The notes under the pieces: generated by a model
Told to the model about the DNA's origin: nothing
Database searches by the model: none
What the model saw: the letters and a program-made list of their open reading frames with translations, nothing else
Made by a program: the position numbers and the translations under genes
Assembly: GCF_018613605.1 (NCBI RefSeq)
Contig: NZ_JAGGPU010000015.1
Location: forward strand, 30,701 to 94,700
Source: Pedobacter sp. ISL-64
Lineage (GTDB): Bacteria; Bacteroidota; Bacteroidia; Sphingobacteriales; Sphingobacteriaceae
Reading direction: 5' to 3'
DNA: 64,000 nucleotides
Shown here: one piece after another, positions 25,661 through 33,519 of the stretch
How positions within the stretch are numbered: position 1 is the first letter of the stretch
Layout: each line of letters opens with the position of its first letter

Positions 25661-25694
25661 AAAAAAAACCTTCCAGTTTTCACTGAAAGGTTTT
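25661..25694 (-). terminator. intrinsic terminator of sucC
   Basis: On the minus strand AACCTTTCAGT and ACTGGAAGGTT form an 11-bp stem with one U-G pair and loop GAAA, followed by T8. It lies about 50 bases after the sucC stop. Confidence 0.8.
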
Positions 25695-25742
25695 AAAATA
25701 TGTATTGCTTTAAGCTTTGGTCTTTCGACTTTTAGCTTAAGC

Positions 25743-26942
25743 CTATGCTTGTTCAGCCAATACTTTAGTCACTAAATCTGCAGCTTCTTTTAAAGCAATT
25801 GCTGAGTAAACCTGAAGGCCAGACTCATCAATTAATTTTTTAGCTTCTACCGCATTTGTGCCTTGTAAACGGCAGATAATCGGAACTGGAATGTCGCCAA
25901 TTTCTTGGTAAGCATCGATAACACCTTGTGCGACACGATCACAACGAACAATACCACCGAAAATATTAATCAAAATTGCTTTAACATTTTTATCTTTCAA
26001 AATGATGTTGAAAGCCGCTTTAACCGTTTGAGCATTTGCAGTTCCACCAACGTCTAAGAAGTTAGCAGGCTCTCCGCCGGCTAATTTAATAATATCCATG
26101 GTAGCCATTGCTAAACCAGCACCGTTAACCATACAACCTACGTTACCATCAAGGTTAACAAAGTTTAGGTTAGAAGCACTTGCTTCAACTTCCATCGGAT
26201 CCTCTTCCATAGTATCGCGCATTGCTGCGTAATCAGGGTGACGGAATAATGCATTTTCATCTAAATCAACTTTAGCATCAACAGCAATAATTTTATCATC
26301 GCTTGTTTTTAATACCGGGTTAATTTCAAACATCGCAGAATCAGTTGCATCATATGCCTTATATAAAGCGCTTACGAATTTAACCATTTCTTTATGTGCA
26401 ACACCGCTAAGGCCTAATTTGAAAGCTATTTTACGGGCCTGAAAACCTTGTAAACCAACTTTAGGATCGATTTCTTCTTTGAAAATTAAGTGTGGGGTGT
26501 GCTCAGCAACTTCTTCGATATCCATACCACCTTCTGTACTGTACATGATGATGTTACGGCCTTTTGCACGGTCTAACAATACCGAGATGTAGAATTCTTT
26601 GGTTTCAGAAGCGCCCGGATAATAAACATCCTGAGCAACTAAAATTTTACTCACTAATTTACCTTCAGGACCGGTTTGAGGAGTTACCAATTGCATACCA
26701 ATAATGTCGGTTGCACGTTGTTTAACTTCTTCAAGGTTTTTGGCTAATTTAACACCTCCACCTTTACCGCGACCACCAGCGTGGATTTGCGCTTTAATTA
26801 CAACCCAGTCAGAATTGTAATCTATTTTCAGTTGCTTAGCAGCCTCAACAGCTTGCTCAGGAGTATCGGCAACTATTCCTTCTTGAACGTTAACACCGAA
26901 ACTTTTTAATATTTGTTTACCCTGGTATTCGTGAATATTCAT
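25743..26942 (-). CDS. sucC: succinyl-CoA synthetase beta subunit (ADP-forming)
   Basis: 399 residues, the usual length. The N-terminal ATP-grasp domain has MNIHEYQGKQILKSFGV, KAQIHAGGRGKGGG and FEINPVL; the C-terminal ligase-CoA domain has CMVNGAGLAMATMDIIKL, NFLDVGG and NIFGGIVRCDRVAQG. Catalyses succinyl-CoA + ADP + Pi to succinate + ATP + CoA in the TCA cycle together with SucD. sucD is not beside it, so the two subunits are encoded apart. Own promoter and terminator. Confidence 0.97.
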   Translation of the reverse strand: MNIHEYQGKQILKSFGVNVQEGIVADTPEQAVEAAKQLKIDYNSDWVVIKAQIHAGGRGKGGGVKLAKNLEEVKQRATDIIGMQLVTPQTGPEGKLVSKILVAQDVYYPGASETKEFYISVLLDRAKGRNIIMYSTEGGMDIEEVAEHTPHLIFKEEIDPKVGLQGFQARKIAFKLGLSGVAHKEMVKFVSALYKAYDATDSAMFEINPVLKTSDDKIIAVDAKVDLDENALFRHPDYAAMRDTMEEDPMEVEASASNLNFVNLDGNVGCMVNGAGLAMATMDIIKLAGGEPANFLDVGGTANAQTVKAAFNIILKDKNVKAILINIFGGIVRCDRVAQGVIDAYQEIGDIPVPIICRLQGTNAVEAKKLIDESGLQVYSAIALKEAADLVTKVLAEQA

Positions 26943-26959
26943 TTGCTACAAAATTTGCC

Positions 26960-26990
26960 CAAAGCTACAATTTCAAACCCTTTAAACAAA
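26960..26990 (-). promoter_or_regulatory. promoter of sucC
   Basis: On the minus strand: -33 TTTG (26990-26987), 19-base spacer, -7 TAGCTTTG (26967-26960). A full match to the Bacteroidota housekeeping consensus with ideal spacing, 17 bases before the start codon. Confidence 0.75.
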
Positions 26991-27105
26991 TAGCAATTGC
27001 CGATTTTTTCAGAAAATGAACGTTTTGTGTTAATCGGGAAAAGTGATGTGGTACACGAGCTGATTATTGGGGCTTAACCTCAATAAAGAAGCAGATGTCG
27101 CTATT

Positions 27106-27798
27106 CTACAATACTTTTTTTGCTAAATTTTTAATTTCATCTTTAAAGTTCTTGTCGAAGACAGCTTTTAAAGATCCTGTTTTTAAGTTGTATGTAAAAT
27201 ATTCAACCTCATCCTTATCATCAAATTCTTTATCTCCATTAGTATCCTTTATCAAATCCATTAATATTAAATCATGTTTATCGTCTATTTTCCAGCTAGT
27301 TACATCATAGTTGTTTGGAGATATCCGGATAAATGATTTTCCCTCCAGGTTAGAGAGGTAAAGTTTACTAGGATCTTTGTCTGTTAGTTTTTTATTGCCA
27401 TCATAGTCAGAATCGGTAATATCATAGTAGATAAACTGATCGGATAAAGTATTTTGATTATTTGGACTATGTTCTGAATGACCAATATTGAAGGAGTTGA
27501 TAATAACTTTTTCTTTAGTCAATAATTCGCTTTTACCTGAAATAACATTGTGAAAGATGAGGTTCCAATGATTGGAATTCACGTCTCTTTTATAACTATC
27601 GTAATCGCCATCATTTAATCTTAATGGGTATAGCAGAATATCTGTTTTACCAATGATAATTGGAGAATCGTACTGTATTTTAGGCTGACTTTTCGTTTGA
27701 ATGTTACTTGTTTCCGTAGAAATGGTTTTAATTTCCCCAGTGCAGGATGATGCCAGTATGGTAAAACTTAATAAAGTTATTGAGATTATTTTTTTCAT
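27106..27798 (-). CDS. lipoprotein with EF-hand-like loops, unknown function
   Basis: 230 residues, lipoprotein signal MKKIISITLLSFTILASSC. The mature part includes two Asp-rich loops, DSDYDGNKKLTDKD (about 133-146) and DTNGDKEFDDKDE (about 190-202), which resemble calcium-binding EF-hand or dockerin-type loops. Repeats of YxLxxG-like strands suggest a beta-propeller-like or WD-like fold, but this is not certain. Last gene of a loose minus-strand series of envelope proteins. Confidence 0.7.
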   Translation of the reverse strand: MKKIISITLLSFTILASSCTGEIKTISTETSNIQTKSQPKIQYDSPIIIGKTDILLYPLRLNDGDYDSYKRDVNSNHWNLIFHNVISGKSELLTKEKVIINSFNIGHSEHSPNNQNTLSDQFIYYDITDSDYDGNKKLTDKDPSKLYLSNLEGKSFIRISPNNYDVTSWKIDDKHDLILMDLIKDTNGDKEFDDKDEVEYFTYNLKTGSLKAVFDKNFKDEIKNLAKKVL

Positions 27799-27912
27799 TG
27801 TCGTTAATTTTGATTTAAGGTGAGTATAGCCAATAAAAGTGCTTATTGGCTTAAGATCGCCGATATTAGATTGTATTTGGAAATGGCATTATACATTTGT
27901 TTTAAAAATGTG

Positions 27913-28221
27913 CTAACTTCCTGCAATCGGCGACCCAAAAATTCCAACAGCCATTTCTGCCCAGATTAAAAACAATGCAATTAAAATTACAATTAGGACT
28001 ATGGTTCTGCTGGTGCCTGTTTTCATGTTTCTAATTACAAGCTCGATGGCTAAACCCGTACTAAGCAATAATATGCCAGCGGCAACAAAATCCCTTAAGT
28101 CCCACTGTACCTCATTTGTAAATTGCATGGCTATTAAAGGAATAGCTAATATTGATGCTATTACGCTTAAAATAATGATGATTCTTAGTTTGCCTGAATT
28201 AAATGTTTCTTGATTTTTCAT
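27913..28221 (-). CDS. small membrane protein, unknown
   Basis: 102 residues with three hydrophobic helices (about 12-28, 42-60, 72-97). No family recognised. Lies between unknown envelope proteins on the same strand. Confidence 0.65.
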   Translation of the reverse strand: MKNQETFNSGKLRIIIILSVIASILAIPLIAMQFTNEVQWDLRDFVAAGILLLSTGLAIELVIRNMKTGTSRTIVLIVILIALFLIWAEMAVGIFGSPIAGS

Positions 28222-28334
28222 GATTTTTATATTTTAATATACGTTTTAAATGGATAATTAAATAATTTTTAGTTTCCCCGATGCGGTTTGCATCAGGGAG
28301 CTAAGGGTTGAGCGGTTAATTATAATTTAGTTTA

Positions 28335-28928
28335 TCAATAATTTAAGCGATACCAGTTTTTTGTGATTTTAAAATTATTTTCCTTATAAGAAGATTGAAT
28401 TTCTTTTTCTAATCGCTTAATTTCATTCGGATCATCTGTATATACAAATGCTGAATAATGACTTAAAAAACCACGGTTAATGAAAAACTCTACCGTTACC
28501 TGATTTTTTTCATTTGTGGATATTGAAATGTCATTTCCTCCATTTGATATTAGTGCGTACTTAAATTCGTCCAGACGATGAACTGATTTGTTAGCATCGT
28601 ATATTATGCTGCCACTTTTAATCCGTGATATGATTTCCTCTCTTTGTCCTTTTCTGAAATGCCAATCAATTTTTTCAAAAAAGTCTTCACTAAAAAGTGA
28701 AATAGTACCTAGGCAAACGCCGAAAATTAATGCTGTTATATGGAATTTTGTGGTTATACCTTTTTTAGCTATAATACTGTATAGTAAAAATGATGACAGA
28801 ATAAGTCCAATAAAAAGGTACGGTAGTATAAATACAAAGGACATAAAACCCCCTCCATAATAATATATAAATGGCCCCTGCAAAATGGATAGAAAAATTA
28901 TTAGTAGCGCTAGCAGATTCTTTGACAT
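28335..28928 (-). CDS. membrane protein, unknown
   Basis: 197 residues: three N-terminal hydrophobic helices (about 4-24, 28-52, 60-80) and a soluble C-terminal half of about 115 residues that may fold outside the membrane. 4 bases downstream of the DUF4173 gene, so co-transcribed. Not recognised. Confidence 0.7.
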   Translation of the reverse strand: MSKNLLALLIIFLSILQGPFIYYYGGGFMSFVFILPYLFIGLILSSFLLYSIIAKKGITTKFHITALIFGVCLGTISLFSEDFFEKIDWHFRKGQREEIISRIKSGSIIYDANKSVHRLDEFKYALISNGGNDISISTNEKNQVTVEFFINRGFLSHYSAFVYTDDPNEIKRLEKEIQSSYKENNFKITKNWYRLNY

Positions 28929-28932
28929 GATT

Positions 28933-30492
28933 TTATTTATTTAACCCAAAATATTCCGCCGTATTCCAATCCTGTAAATTCCACGATAACCAGCCCGATT
29001 TCTCGTAACGTTCTTTGAAATAACCAATTCGCTCGTCTAATTTTCTCATTAGCGCTTTTTCTGGCTGATCTACTTTGGCAACTTCAGAATCATTATTGGT
29101 TGAAGGATGGATTTTTGACCTGTTTTTATCTAAGAATGGGAGTGTCTTTTCTGATAAAGAGGTCAAATAATAAGGATCGATAGAAACAGCATCAACATGA
29201 TTGAGGTTGTATTTTACGATTAAAACATCCCAGTTAATGGTGCTAAAAGCAAGTAGTAATGCAAACCAGATGTTCCCATTTACTTTAAAGAGATAGAATA
29301 TGGTTTTCTGCTTGGCTACCTTTAAATAAACGGTGGACAAACCAATGATACAAAGAATGGCAAATACCAATACACCGATTCTTTTATGTGTTAAACCATG
29401 GAATTCGATATAATAACCATCACGGATAAATACGGAGATGATCAGGATGAAATTTTGAACCATCCAGGTAAAGGCAAGCACCCTTAATGTTTTGCTTTTA
29501 CGATAAAAATTCAGATTTCCCCTAAAAAAGTAAAGGATTACCGCCATGGCCATTACAATACTAAAGATTAGTGTATTGGTGCCCTGGTGTAGCTCTCCAG
29601 AGAAATTTCCCGAAGGTTTATAACCGAACCAAAGCGTGGTAATATCGATGGCATTTAATAACAACAATAGGAGGTTAAGGGCAACAAACGAAATTATGCC
29701 TACAATGTATTCGGTTTTTAAAGCCATTTTCCGTGTTAAGAGGTTGCCGCTAAATGTTTCTACAAGGTGGTACCAAATCGTTTTTTGACCTGATGTTCTT
29801 CTGATCCTTACTAATTGTTCCTTGCATTTCAGTTCTGCTTTTTCTAAACTTTTATCAAAAAATGCGAGTAATAAACCTCCTGTTAAGGCTAATCCAAAGC
29901 AGAAATGTATGATGCGTTCGATACTTAAATCTTTGAAAAAGAAATGGAGGATATCTTCAAAAAATTGACCGATGTTAGTTAATACACTTTCGGCATAATG
30001 TGCAAAAACATTATTCGCTGCAGAATACAAACACGTAAAAAAGATTACGGCAATAACAGGTATAAAAATGTACTTGATCAATTTAAAAAAAGGTTTCAGG
30101 TTAAAATTACCTATGCTTATTTTACTTAAATGTTTTACTGCATTAAAAGGAACCGTGATCATTTGTAAAATACTGGCAAGAAAAGCGGCAAAAATCGTTC
30201 TGATCTGCTGGTTATGGCTAAAACCGATAAATAACAGCAAACTGATATAATAGGTGGCAACAGATAAATCAGAATTATTAATTACCACCAGTACTGCGGC
30301 CAAAAGATGTGCTAAACCGTAAATTTTTAGCTTTATACTTTTAACTACATCTGGATTAATAAAGGTGACAGCGAGTAAATAGATACTATAAATAAGCAGA
30401 TTGAGCGCTAACCTTTCTTGCCAAAATAGAAAAGTAAACAGGAGGCCACCCAGCAGAACAGAGAGTGATAAGAGGTTGGATCTATTTTTCAT
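28933..30492 (-). CDS. DUF4173 family membrane protein
   Basis: 519 residues with about 12 hydrophobic helices and a C-terminal soluble tail ending in a motif typical of DUF4173 (YFGLNK after WNLQDWN). The conserved stretch SIDPYYLTSLSEKTLPFL precedes the tail. The family occurs near small wHTH regulators and unknown membrane proteins in Bacteroidota, as here. Function unknown. Confidence 0.85.
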   Translation of the reverse strand: MKNRSNLLSLSVLLGGLLFTFLFWQERLALNLLIYSIYLLAVTFINPDVVKSIKLKIYGLAHLLAAVLVVINNSDLSVATYYISLLLFIGFSHNQQIRTIFAAFLASILQMITVPFNAVKHLSKISIGNFNLKPFFKLIKYIFIPVIAVIFFTCLYSAANNVFAHYAESVLTNIGQFFEDILHFFFKDLSIERIIHFCFGLALTGGLLLAFFDKSLEKAELKCKEQLVRIRRTSGQKTIWYHLVETFSGNLLTRKMALKTEYIVGIISFVALNLLLLLLNAIDITTLWFGYKPSGNFSGELHQGTNTLIFSIVMAMAVILYFFRGNLNFYRKSKTLRVLAFTWMVQNFILIISVFIRDGYYIEFHGLTHKRIGVLVFAILCIIGLSTVYLKVAKQKTIFYLFKVNGNIWFALLLAFSTINWDVLIVKYNLNHVDAVSIDPYYLTSLSEKTLPFLDKNRSKIHPSTNNDSEVAKVDQPEKALMRKLDERIGYFKERYEKSGWLSWNLQDWNTAEYFGLNK

Positions 30493-30583
30493 AATGATAT
30501 GATAATGGTTTATAATTTTTATGGTTGTATTGTTTGTTTTAAAAGTGCTTTGAAATTCAAAGTAAATAGTTAAAAAAAATAGC

Positions 30584-30880
30584 TTATAGTTTTTTGATCA
30601 TTTTTTCAAGTGCATCTAAATGTGCTTTAAAAGCCTGTTTGCCCAAAGCCGTGATAGCGTAGGTGGTACTGGTTTTTCTGCCGATAAAGCCTTTGTGTAC
30701 CTTTATAAATTCTGCCTGCTCTAAAGTATTCAGGTGTGAGGCCAGGTTTCCATCTGTTAATTCGAGCATTTGTTTCAGGTCGTTAAAGCCAATTTCATCG
30801 TTTACTACCAGAATAGACATTACGCCCAACCTGATCCGGCTATCGAATATTTTATTTAAATCTGCTATCGGGTTTTTCAT
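30584..30880 (-). CDS. winged-helix transcriptional regulator
   Basis: 98 residues, a single winged-helix domain: NDEIGFNDLKQMLELTDGNL (recognition region), ASHLNTLEQAEFI, then VHKGFIGRKTSTTYAIT as the wing. Resembles the one-domain MarR/ArsR-like regulators that accompany membrane protein genes in Bacteroidota. Its start is 2 bases after the stop of the upstream membrane protein gene, so the two form an operon leading into DUF4173. Confidence 0.88.
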   Translation of the reverse strand: MKNPIADLNKIFDSRIRLGVMSILVVNDEIGFNDLKQMLELTDGNLASHLNTLEQAEFIKVHKGFIGRKTSTTYAITALGKQAFKAHLDALEKMIKKL

Positions 30881-30882
30881 CC

Positions 30883-31518
30883 TTACTGACCTCTCTCATA
30901 TTTAAAATACATTAAAAGACCATAAACAATGTGCAATACACCAAAGCCAAAAGCCCAAAAAATTAAGCCATAACCTACGTAAAACATGCAGATTAATCCA
31001 AGTATTACCTCGCAAAGCCCCAGGTAGCGAATGTCGCTGTAAGTATATTTACTGGCATTAATAAGCGCCAAACCATAAAAAATTAAACAGCTTGGTGCAA
31101 CAATAGCATAAGTGTTCGGATGGTTAATCAATAAAGCAATAATAAACAAACCTCCGGCAACCAACGGGACAAATAAATTAATTATAAGTGATTTAGAGGT
31201 TTTATCCCAGATTGGAAGATTGTTTTTCTGACTTTTTCTATAGGTAAATAAAACTCCTCCAGCCAGCGCAATCACCAAAACAAAAATACCAAGTTTTATT
31301 AAGTTAAACTCCAGGTCCATTTCTCCATCAACGCCATAACCGTAACCGCGTTTGCCGATGAATTTGTTAATTTCATCGTTTGCAAAATAAGCCCCAATTA
31401 AAGCAATAACACCTGCAAAAACACCAGATAAACCGCTCAAAGAAATAAATCTCGACGACCTGTCCATCATTTGTCTGATATCTTTTAAGGTATTTAATTG
31501 TTCTTCCTGAGTGCTCAT
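30883..31518 (-). CDS. membrane protein in operon with wHTH regulator
   Basis: 211 residues. N-terminal soluble stretch (QLNTLKDIRQMMDRSSRFIS) then about six hydrophobic helices from residue 25. No named family recognised. The N-terminal motif LxxIRxMMxxSSRFxSLSGxSG is common in membrane proteins paired with wHTH regulators of this type. First gene of the unit running to DUF4173. Confidence 0.75.
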   Translation of the reverse strand: MSTQEEQLNTLKDIRQMMDRSSRFISLSGLSGVFAGVIALIGAYFANDEINKFIGKRGYGYGVDGEMDLEFNLIKLGIFVLVIALAGGVLFTYRKSQKNNLPIWDKTSKSLIINLFVPLVAGGLFIIALLINHPNTYAIVAPSCLIFYGLALINASKYTYSDIRYLGLCEVILGLICMFYVGYGLIFWAFGFGVLHIVYGLLMYFKYERGQ

Positions 31519-31596
31519 TTTAAAAGTGCTTTGTTTTTCAAAGTTAAATAAGAAATTGATATTTCCAAAATTATTTTTTTTCCTTCGGTATGATTA

Positions 31597-31622
31597 CACA
31601 GATTAAAGGATTACATAGATTT
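31597..31622 (+). repeat. solo copy of CACAGAT-type repeat end
   Basis: CACAGATTAAAGGATTACAT followed by AGATTT. Close relative of the inverted ends around the GxxExxY gene (52866-52896 and 53327-53358) and of 43736-43761, but here single and without a gene. Confidence 0.5.
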
Positions 31623-31695
31623 CAAAGGTCTGGTATTATGCATTTAGCCTTTGGCCTTTAGTCTTTATGCTTTTACCTTTAGTCTTTAACCTTTT
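31616..31695 (+). repeat. telomere-like degenerate repeat
   Basis: Tandem TTTAGTCTTTA / TTTGGCCTTTAG / TTTTACCTTTAG-like units before the ATPase gene. Near its left end it contains AAGGTCTGG...ATGCAT, the reverse complement of the ATGCA...CCAGACCTT core seen in the hairpins at 2666 and 7741. Confidence 0.55.
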
Positions 31696-31699
31696 TTAT

Positions 31700-31707
31700 T
31701 AAATTTG
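31700..31707 (+). promoter_or_regulatory. -7 promoter element, TAAATTTG
   Basis: Exact TAnnTTTG match, ending 4 bases before the ATG of the ATPase gene; transcription would start at or inside the start codon region. Confidence 0.45.
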
Positions 31708-31711
31708 AAGC

Positions 31712-32362
31712 ATGCTAAAAGCCACTGGAATAAGAAAATCGTACGGAAATCTACAAATTTTAAAAGGTGTAAATTTTGAAGTGCAAAAAGGGGAGATTGT
31801 AAGTATTATTGGGCCATCTGGTGCAGGTAAAAGTACTTTATTGCATATTTTAGGAACATTGGATAGACCTGATGTCGGGTCTGTAGAACTAAAAGGCACT
31901 GTTGTTAATAGATTGAATGGCGATCTGCTGAGTACTTTCCGCAATCAGAATATCGGTTTTGTATTTCAGTTTCATCATTTGTTGCCAGAATTTAGTGCCA
32001 TTGAAAATATTTGCATTCCGGCATTTATTGCCAAAACCAATAAAAAACAGGCCGAAACCAGGGCATTTGAACTGTTAGATCTGTTTGGACTAAAAGACAG
32101 GGCCCAGCATAAACCCAATCAGCTGTCTGGTGGTGAGCAGCAGCGTGTAGCCATTGCAAGAGCGCTGATCAATAATCCTTCAATTATATTGGCTGATGAA
32201 CCATCAGGGAATTTAGACTCTGAAAATGCAGCCGGATTACACCAGTTGTTTGTAAGTTTGCGCGATAATTTCCATCAAACCTTTGTGATTGTTACACACA
32301 ATGAACACCTTGCAAAAACCAGCGACCGTGTAGTGAGCATGAAAGATGGTTTAATCGTATAA
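31712..32362 (+). CDS. LolD-like ABC transporter ATP-binding protein
   Basis: 216 residues: Walker A GPSGAGKST, signature LSGGEQQRVAIARAL, Walker B IILADEPSGNLDS, H-loop VTHNEH. Highest resemblance to LolD, the ATPase of the LolCDE complex that releases lipoproteins from the inner membrane. No LolC/E permease is adjacent, so the partner lies elsewhere. Stands alone with its own apparent promoter. Confidence 0.88.
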   Translation: MLKATGIRKSYGNLQILKGVNFEVQKGEIVSIIGPSGAGKSTLLHILGTLDRPDVGSVELKGTVVNRLNGDLLSTFRNQNIGFVFQFHHLLPEFSAIENICIPAFIAKTNKKQAETRAFELLDLFGLKDRAQHKPNQLSGGEQQRVAIARALINNPSIILADEPSGNLDSENAAGLHQLFVSLRDNFHQTFVIVTHNEHLAKTSDRVVSMKDGLIV

Positions 32363-32427
32363 AATCAGATCATTCCCTAGTTTAGTAGCGCTATTATTAA
32401 TTAACTTATTCATTCAATCATTATACT

Positions 32428-32907
32428 TTGAAAATACTGATAACAGGAGGGAACAATGCTAAGGCTTTGAAGCTGATGAAAGCATTTCCCAGTCATTTTG
32501 TTTTACTTGCCGATTATGGTGATGTACCGGGGATTGTAACTGAAAATTATGCCTTTTCATCGTTAGGTGTATTAAATAAAGACAGTATCGCTCATATTCT
32601 ATTAAATTTTTGTATCACTGAGGCCATAGATTGTATTATCCCTTTACACCATTATGAGCTTGAGCCATTGGCTAAATCTGCTGTACTTTTTAGTGAGTAT
32701 GGTATTCAGGTGCTATTGCCTGATGCAGATGTAATTGCTGACTATCTAGCAGAAGAAAAGCTCACTTATCAAAATTTTGCAGTGTTTATTCACGGCGATC
32801 AGATTTTTTCAACCGAGGAGGCTTCTCTACCTGCAAATGTAGCTCCCAAATTAAATGGAGTATTTGGTTATAACGATGCTGATGATTTAAAACTTTTTAC
32901 AATTTAA
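32428..32907 (+). CDS. orphan pre-ATP-grasp-like domain protein
   Basis: 159 residues from a TTG start (MKILITGGNNAKALKLMKAF). The N-terminal Rossmann-like layout with GGN and alternating strands and helices, and EAIDCIIPLHHYELEPLA, is that of the pre-ATP-grasp domain seen at the start of carbamoyl-phosphate-synthase-like ATP-grasp enzymes. The ATP-grasp part itself is absent, and the protein ends with a short tail. 1 base before the pseudo-HAD gene, so surely coupled. Function unknown. Confidence 0.6.
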   Translation: MKILITGGNNAKALKLMKAFPSHFVLLADYGDVPGIVTENYAFSSLGVLNKDSIAHILLNFCITEAIDCIIPLHHYELEPLAKSAVLFSEYGIQVLLPDADVIADYLAEEKLTYQNFAVFIHGDQIFSTEEASLPANVAPKLNGVFGYNDADDLKLFTI

Positions 32908-32908
32908 C

Positions 32909-33517
32909 ATGGATGCATATCAATACGTGAAAGACAAGCAGATTGTAATTTTTGAATTGGATGATGTACTTTTTCCAGAGAAGGATTATTTGCTACAGGT
33001 TTATTATCTGTTTGCGCAGTTTATAGAATATACCGAGCAAAAAAGTGCACAGTCTATTATTGAATTTATGCGTGCAGCATACGAAAGTAATGGTACTGAA
33101 AAACTTTTTGAGAAAACAGCAGATCAGTTTACCATTGATATGAAGTATAAGCATAATTTTGATCTTCTACATCAGAATGCCCGTTTACCTTTAAAACTTT
33201 TGCTTTATAAAAATATGCTCGAGTTTATACAGGAACTTGTGGTAGACCGCAAACAAATATTTATTGTAACTGCTGGCAATCCTGAGCAACAACTTAATAA
33301 AATTAAGCAAACAGAGTGGAATGGACTAGAGCAATATCTTACGGTATATTTTGTTGAGGAGCTAAGTTTAACTAAAGCAGATATTTTTCAGAACATATTA
33401 AACAGCAACAATTTATCGCCTAACCAGGCGTTAGTTGTTGGTGCAAATAAATTTGATGAGCAACAATCTAAATTAATTAATTTGCCGTATATTGTGTCAC
33501 TAGAAATTTACAAGTAA
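32909..33517 (+). CDS. HAD-like protein with altered catalytic motifs
   Basis: 202 residues with the HAD fold order: motif I region IVIFELDDVLFPEKDY, helical cap about 30-100, motif II FIVTAGNP, motif III Lys in SLTKADIF and motif IV region ALVVGANKFDEQQSK. The canonical nucleophile Asp is Glu16 and motif IV lacks the usual GD, so phosphatase activity is doubtful. Coupled to the orphan pre-ATP-grasp gene and 2 bases before the S41 protease gene. Possibly a binding or regulatory protein. Confidence 0.72.
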   Translation: MDAYQYVKDKQIVIFELDDVLFPEKDYLLQVYYLFAQFIEYTEQKSAQSIIEFMRAAYESNGTEKLFEKTADQFTIDMKYKHNFDLLHQNARLPLKLLLYKNMLEFIQELVVDRKQIFIVTAGNPEQQLNKIKQTEWNGLEQYLTVYFVEELSLTKADIFQNILNSNNLSPNQALVVGANKFDEQQSKLINLPYIVSLEIYK

Positions 33518-33519
33518 AT

